Of a stretch of 64,000 nucleotides of DNA, positions 60,251 through 64,000 are shown piece after piece. The DNA comes from Clostridium sp. (GTDB lineage: Bacteria > Bacillota_I > Bacilli_A > RF39 > UBA660). The notes beneath the pieces are model-generated. The model saw only the letters and a list, made by a program, of their open reading frames with translations, was not told the origin of the DNA and made no database searches. The stretch lies in NCBI GenBank assembly GCA_022010095.1, contig CP091739.1, positions 124,001 through 188,000 on the forward strand. The letters run 5' to 3'. How positions within the stretch are numbered: the stretch's first letter is position 1; each line of letters starts with the position of its first letter. Made by a program: the position numbers and the translations under genes.

Positions 60251-63079
60251 ATGGATAAAATAGTAATTAAAAAAATGCAAGAGAAAATAATTTAAAGAAT
60301 ATTAATATAGAATTACCTAAGAATAAACTTATTGTTATGACAGGTGTTTCAGGTAGTGGTAAAAGTAGTTTAGCATTTGATACTATATATGCTGAGGGTC
60401 AAAGAAGATATGTTGAAAGCTTAAGTGCTTATGCAAGACAGTTTTTAGGAAATATGAGTAAACCTGAAGTTGATTCTATTGATGGACTTAGTCCTAGTAT
60501 AAGTATTGATCAAAAGTCAACTAATAAGAATCCAAGAAGTACAGTTGGTACTATTACTGAAATATATGATTATTTAAGACTTTTATATGCTAGAGTTGGT
60601 ACTCCATATTGTCCACATCATAATATACCAGTTACAGAGCAGAGCATTGAAGAAATGACTAATAAAGTTTTAGAGTATCCAGTTGGTACTAAGATAGAAA
60701 TTATCGCACCTGTTATACATGGTGAAAAAGGTACTCATAAAGATTTATTACTTGACCTTAGAAAAGATGGATATGTAAGAGCAAGAGTAGATGGTGAAAC
60801 TAAAGATTTAAATGATGATATAGTTTTAGAAAAGAATATTAAGCATAATATAGATGTTATAATAGATAGAGTTATTATAAAAGAAGACTCAAGAAGTAGA
60901 ATATTTGAAAGTATAGAAACTTCTACTAAGATGGCTAACGGTAAAGTAGTTATAAATATATTAGGTGATAAAGAAATAGTTATGAGTGAAAACTATGCTT
61001 GTCCTTTATGTGATTTTTAGTTTACCTGAACTAGAACCTAGATTGATTTTCATTTAATAGTCCATATGGAGCTTGTCCTGTATGTAAAGGTCTTGGAGTT
61101 AATCTTCATATTGATGAAGATATACTTATTCCAGATAAAAATTTGTCTATAATGGATGGAGCAGTTGCTTCATTTCAAAGTGGTGAAACATTAAATATAG
61201 CATTTAAAAAATTAAGACTTGTGGCCGATCATTATGGGATAGATTTATATAAACCAGTGAAAGATTTAACACGTAAAGAGCTTGATATAATATTATATAG
61301 AAGTCCTGATAAATTAGACTTATCACTTACAACTAGAAGTGGAAGTACTCTTAAGAGTTATGATTATTTTGAAGGAATAATAACTAACTTAGAAAGACGT
61401 TATATGGAAACTACTAGTCCTTCTATAAGGGAATGGATTAGTAGATATATGACAGAACTTCCTTGTCCTGTATGTAAACAAACTAGACTTAGAGACGAAG
61501 CGTTGAGTGTAAGAATTAATAATAAGAATATATATGAAGTTACATGTTTGAGTATAAGAGATTTGATAGAATTTTTTTCGATAAATTAAAAATTAAATCA
61601 TGAGCAAACAGAAGTATCATTCTTAATAATTAAAGAGATTAAAGAAAGGTTAAATTTCTTAAAGAATGTTGGTCTTGAATATTTATCACTTAATAGAGAA
61701 GCATCTACTTTAAGTGGTGGTGAAGCACAAAGAATAAGACTTGCAACTCAAATAGGAAGTAGACTTTCAGGTATACTTTATGTTCTTGATGAACCATCAA
61801 TAGGTCTTCATCAAAGAGATAATCAAAGACTTATAGACTCACTTAAAGAAATGAGAGATTTAGGTAATACACTTATAGTTGTAGAGCATGATACTGATAC
61901 TATGTTACAAGCAGATTATTTAGTTGATATTGGTCCTAAAGCGGGTACTGAAGGTGGTTATTTAGTAGCCGCTGGTACTCCTGAAGAAGTCATGAAAAAT
62001 GATAAAAGTATAACAGGAAGATATCTTTCAGGTAAAGAGAAAATAGAAGTACCAAAAAAACGTAGAAAAAGGAAATGGCAAATCAATTAAGTTAACTGGA
62101 TGTAAAAGAAAATAACTTAAAAAAATATTTCAGTAGAGTTTCCACTTGGTAAATTTATATGTGTAACAGGTGTTTCAGGTAGTGGAAAAAAAGTACTCTT
62201 GTAAATGAAATATTATGTAAGATATTATCAAGTACAATAAATAAATCAAAAGAAAAACCTGGTAAATATAGAACTGTAAAGGGAATAGAAAATGTAGATA
62301 AGATAGTTAATATTACACAAGATCCAATTGGTAGAACTCCAAGAAGTAATCCTGCTACTTATACTGGTGTTTTTGATAGTATTCGTGATGTGTTTGCGAG
62401 TACTAAAGAAGCTAAAATAAGAGGATATGATAAAAGTAGATTTAGTTTTAATGTAAAAGGTGGTAGATGCGAAGCTTGTGGTGGAGATGGTGTTAAAAAG
62501 ATAGAAATGCATTTCTTACCTGATGTGTACGTTCCATGTGATGTATGTAATGCTACCAGATATAATAAAGAAACATTGAAGATTAAATTTAAAGGATTAA
62601 ATATTGCAGAAGTATTAAATACAAGAGTTCACGAAGCATTAAGTATATTTGAAAAATGTACCTAAAGTTTATAAAACATTAAAAAAATAATGGAAGAAGT
62701 AGGACTAGGATACGTAGAACTTGGTCAAAGTGCCGTAACACTTTCTGGTGGTGAAGCATCAAGAGTTAAACTTGCTAAAGAACTTCAAAAGAAACCTACA
62801 GGTAAAAGTGTATTCATATTAGATGAACCATCTACTGGACTTCATCAGGATGATATAAAGAAATTACTTGTTATATTAAATAGAATAGTTGATAATGGTG
62901 ACACTGTTATTGTTATTGAGCATAATTTAGATATTATAAAACAAGCAGATTACATAATTGATTTAGGCCCTGAAGGTGGAGACTTTGGCGGTACAGTAGT
63001 GGCAACAGGTACTCCTGAAGAAATATGTAAAGTTAAAGAATCATGGACAGGTAAATATTTAAAAGATTACTTGAAGTAG
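60251..63079 (+). CDS. uvrA: Excinuclease ABC subunit A, frameshifted
   Basis: Damage-recognition ATPase of nucleotide excision repair. ATPase half 1: [58 protein letters not shown]; zinc modules NYACPLCDF with [10 protein letters not shown]; signature [14 protein letters not shown]; Walker [16 protein letters not shown]. Half 2: [79 protein letters not shown] and [14 protein letters not shown]. About 940 residues, complete. Shifts near 60275, 61015, 61045, 61575, 62072, 62120, 62187, 62655 and 62685. Confidence 0.96.
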
Positions 63080-63102
63080 ATTTTTCTACTTCTTTTTTAA
63101 AC
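63070..63102 (+). terminator. Terminator after uvrA
   Basis: GAAGTAG (63072) and CTACTTC (63085) pair around six bases; T residues follow. The stem includes the end of uvrA. Confidence 0.85.
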
Positions 63103-63133
63103 TTTATGTTATAATTTCAATAGGAGGATATTA

Positions 63134-63454
63134 ATGAAAATAATAAATGAAAATGTTTTTATATGATAAAAAAAGAACATGTAATTAGAAAAAAATCATA
63201 TGCGAAAAAAATTCAAAAAAAACAGAAACTAAAAATTTTGTAGACAGGATAGAAGTACCACAAGGATATAGAATGTATGAAATGAATATATTAGATACAA
63301 AAAGAGATGGAGAAGAGATCGAGGTTGTAGTAATGGTTACATTTGAAAATATAGAACCTATAATTTGCAGTAAATATCAAGATCACAATTATCCTGGAAA
63401 AAAATATATCATAAAGAAAGGACACTTAGAAGATGGAAAAAAATTCTTAAATAA
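63134..63454 (+). CDS. Unknown small protein upstream of mscS, frameshifted
   Basis: AGGAGG sets the ATG at 63134. Corrected product of about 105 residues: KIINENVFIYDKKRTCN, FVDRIEVPQGYRMYEMNIL, EEIEVVVMVTFENIEPIIC and DHNYPGKKYIIKKGHLEDG, ending near 63454. The text suggests a small beta-rich soluble protein. Correcting the A-run near 63436 by one base both ends this gene and opens mscS, so the two overlap by about 20 bases. No family recognised. Confidence 0.45.
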
Positions 63455-64000
63455 ATTAGTAGAAGGTTCAATAGATATATCAGCAAAGTTAATAATTGCT
63501 GTAATACTATTAGCGATAGGATCAAAAAAATAATAAAAAGCTATAGAAAGTAATTTGAGAAAAGAAAACAAATTAAAACATTTAGATGCATCAGTAAAAA
63601 GGATTCTTAATAAGTTTCATATCAATAACATCTAAAAATAGTATTACTTATAGTAGTACTTCATATTTTAGGAGTACCAACAGCATCAATAATAACTGTA
63701 TTTGGTTCTTGTGCAGTCGCAATAGGTCTAGCACTTCAAGGAGGACTATCTAATATAGCAGGTGGTCTTATGATACTTATATTTAAACCATTCAAAATAG
63801 GAGATTATATAGAAGTAAATGATAAAGAAGGAACGGTTAAATCAATAACAATGTTTTATACAACAATAACAACATTTGATAACAAAAGTAATACAGCTTC
63901 CTAATGGTAATTTATCTAATTCAAATATAACTAATTATACTGCTAATAAGAAAAAGAAGAATTGATATAGATATATCAGTATCATATGATTCAAATATTG
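63433..64000 (+). CDS. mscS: Small-conductance mechanosensitive channel (MscS family), 5' part, frameshifted
   Basis: Starts at the ATG 63433 and runs off the window. Corrected text: KLVEGSIDISAKLIIAVILL (first helix), ISFISITSKIVLLIVVLHIL, then the pore helix AIGLALQGGLSNIAGGLMIL with its Gly/Ala pattern, and the beta domain FKPFKIGDYIEVNDKEGTV, TMFYTTITTFDNKVIQLPNG and NYTANKKRRIDIDISVSYD. Relieves turgor on osmotic downshift. Shifts near 63438, 63530, 63605, 63630, 63895 and 63950. Three helices and the start of the vestibule domain are seen. Confidence 0.9.

Noticed and set aside
1..64000. Mycoplasma-type code (TGA = Trp), suggested by the many in-frame stops in an AT-rich genome
   Set aside because: Trp is encoded by TGG at conserved positions (RbgA NWYPGH, S2 RWNPKM, GlyRS NTWDFG), and TGA ends rbgA, dnaD and the secA-like gene. 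Breaks are frame changes, not TGA readthrough.
1..64000. Programmed frameshifting in most genes
   Set aside because: The shifts lie in unrelated contexts, in both directions, and in essential genes not known for recoding. No shared slippery site plus downstream structure is visible.
1..64000. CRISPR arrays, rRNA or tRNA genes
   Set aside because: No regularly spaced direct repeats, no rRNA-like GC-rich blocks and no tRNA-like cloverleaf were seen in reading the window.

Overview
The window is a strongly AT-rich piece of a low-GC Gram-positive (Firmicutes/Bacilli-type) chromosome. TGG is used for Trp and TGA still ends genes (rbgA, dnaD, secA-like), so this is the standard code and not the mycoplasma code. 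It carries many genes of the endospore programme: a SpoVID-like LysM protein, a YsxE/CotS-like protein, SpoIVFA, SpoIVFB, YlbJ, a CotY/CotZ-type coat protein and SpoIVA. Gene order recalls Bacillus in several places (lon-spoVID-ysxE; spoIVFA-spoIVFB-rplU-prp-rpmA; cca/dnaD/nth; PBP1-recU; rpsB-tsf; sepF-divIVA; rpsU-yqeY). The overall picture is a reduced, probably uncultured gut-type Bacilli relative that can still form spores. The lineage is inferred from gene content, not measured.

Almost every gene longer than about 150 codons is split by one-base (sometimes two-base) gains or losses, mostly in runs of A or T and often in runs of only four bases. The broken parts align end to end with single known proteins, including essential ones (lon, topA, dnaE, uvrA, spoIVA, mraY). 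I therefore treat these as one gene each and read the shifts as probable sequencing or consensus errors, not decay. Coordinates run from the first start codon to the corrected stop.

Layout: 1-5150 is accessory material (acetyltransferase end, peptidase E, DinD, deoxyribosyltransferase-like protein, RbgA, unknowns). 5287-9172 is lon, spoVID-like and ysxE-like. 9240-12252 is an operon of three prepilin-like proteins with large extracellular parts. 12239-16304 is ylbJ (minus), ylbL, radC, spoIVFA and spoIVFB. 16301-17325 is the L21/Prp/L27 operon with promoter and leader. 17391-21443 is a cluster of unknown genes including two clear paralogs in tandem, followed by a coat protein. 22125-27153 is topA, hup, cca, dnaD and nth. 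27403-30742 is recU and a class A PBP on the minus strand. 30870-35016 has a small membrane protein, a possible attenuator RNA, rpsB, tsf, an HNH-like gene, rpsU and yqeY. 35061-41304 has a WG-repeat protein (minus), an RnfC-like protein, holA, mraY, a dam remnant and a SEDS (ftsW/spoVE) gene. 41417-49242 has a membrane protein, CIRCE-controlled clpB, rnhB, an acetyltransferase and a glycine T-box ahead of an unknown gene and glyS. 49392-56863 has sepF, divIVA, dnaE, a divergent secA and a signal-peptidase-like protein. 57082-64000 has spoIVA, membrane and pilin-like proteins, uvrA and the start of an mscS gene.

The parts most worth a second look are: a repeated noncoding element (24273 and 53464) that resembles the 3' RNA scaffold of IS200/IS605 TnpB elements but has no transposon gene beside it; the tandem unknown family at 17391-20192; an attenuator-like RNA at 31361-31440 with mutually exclusive hairpins; the divergent SecA paired with a signal-peptidase-like protein lacking its catalytic serine; and prepilin-like proteins carrying BspA-type repeats.
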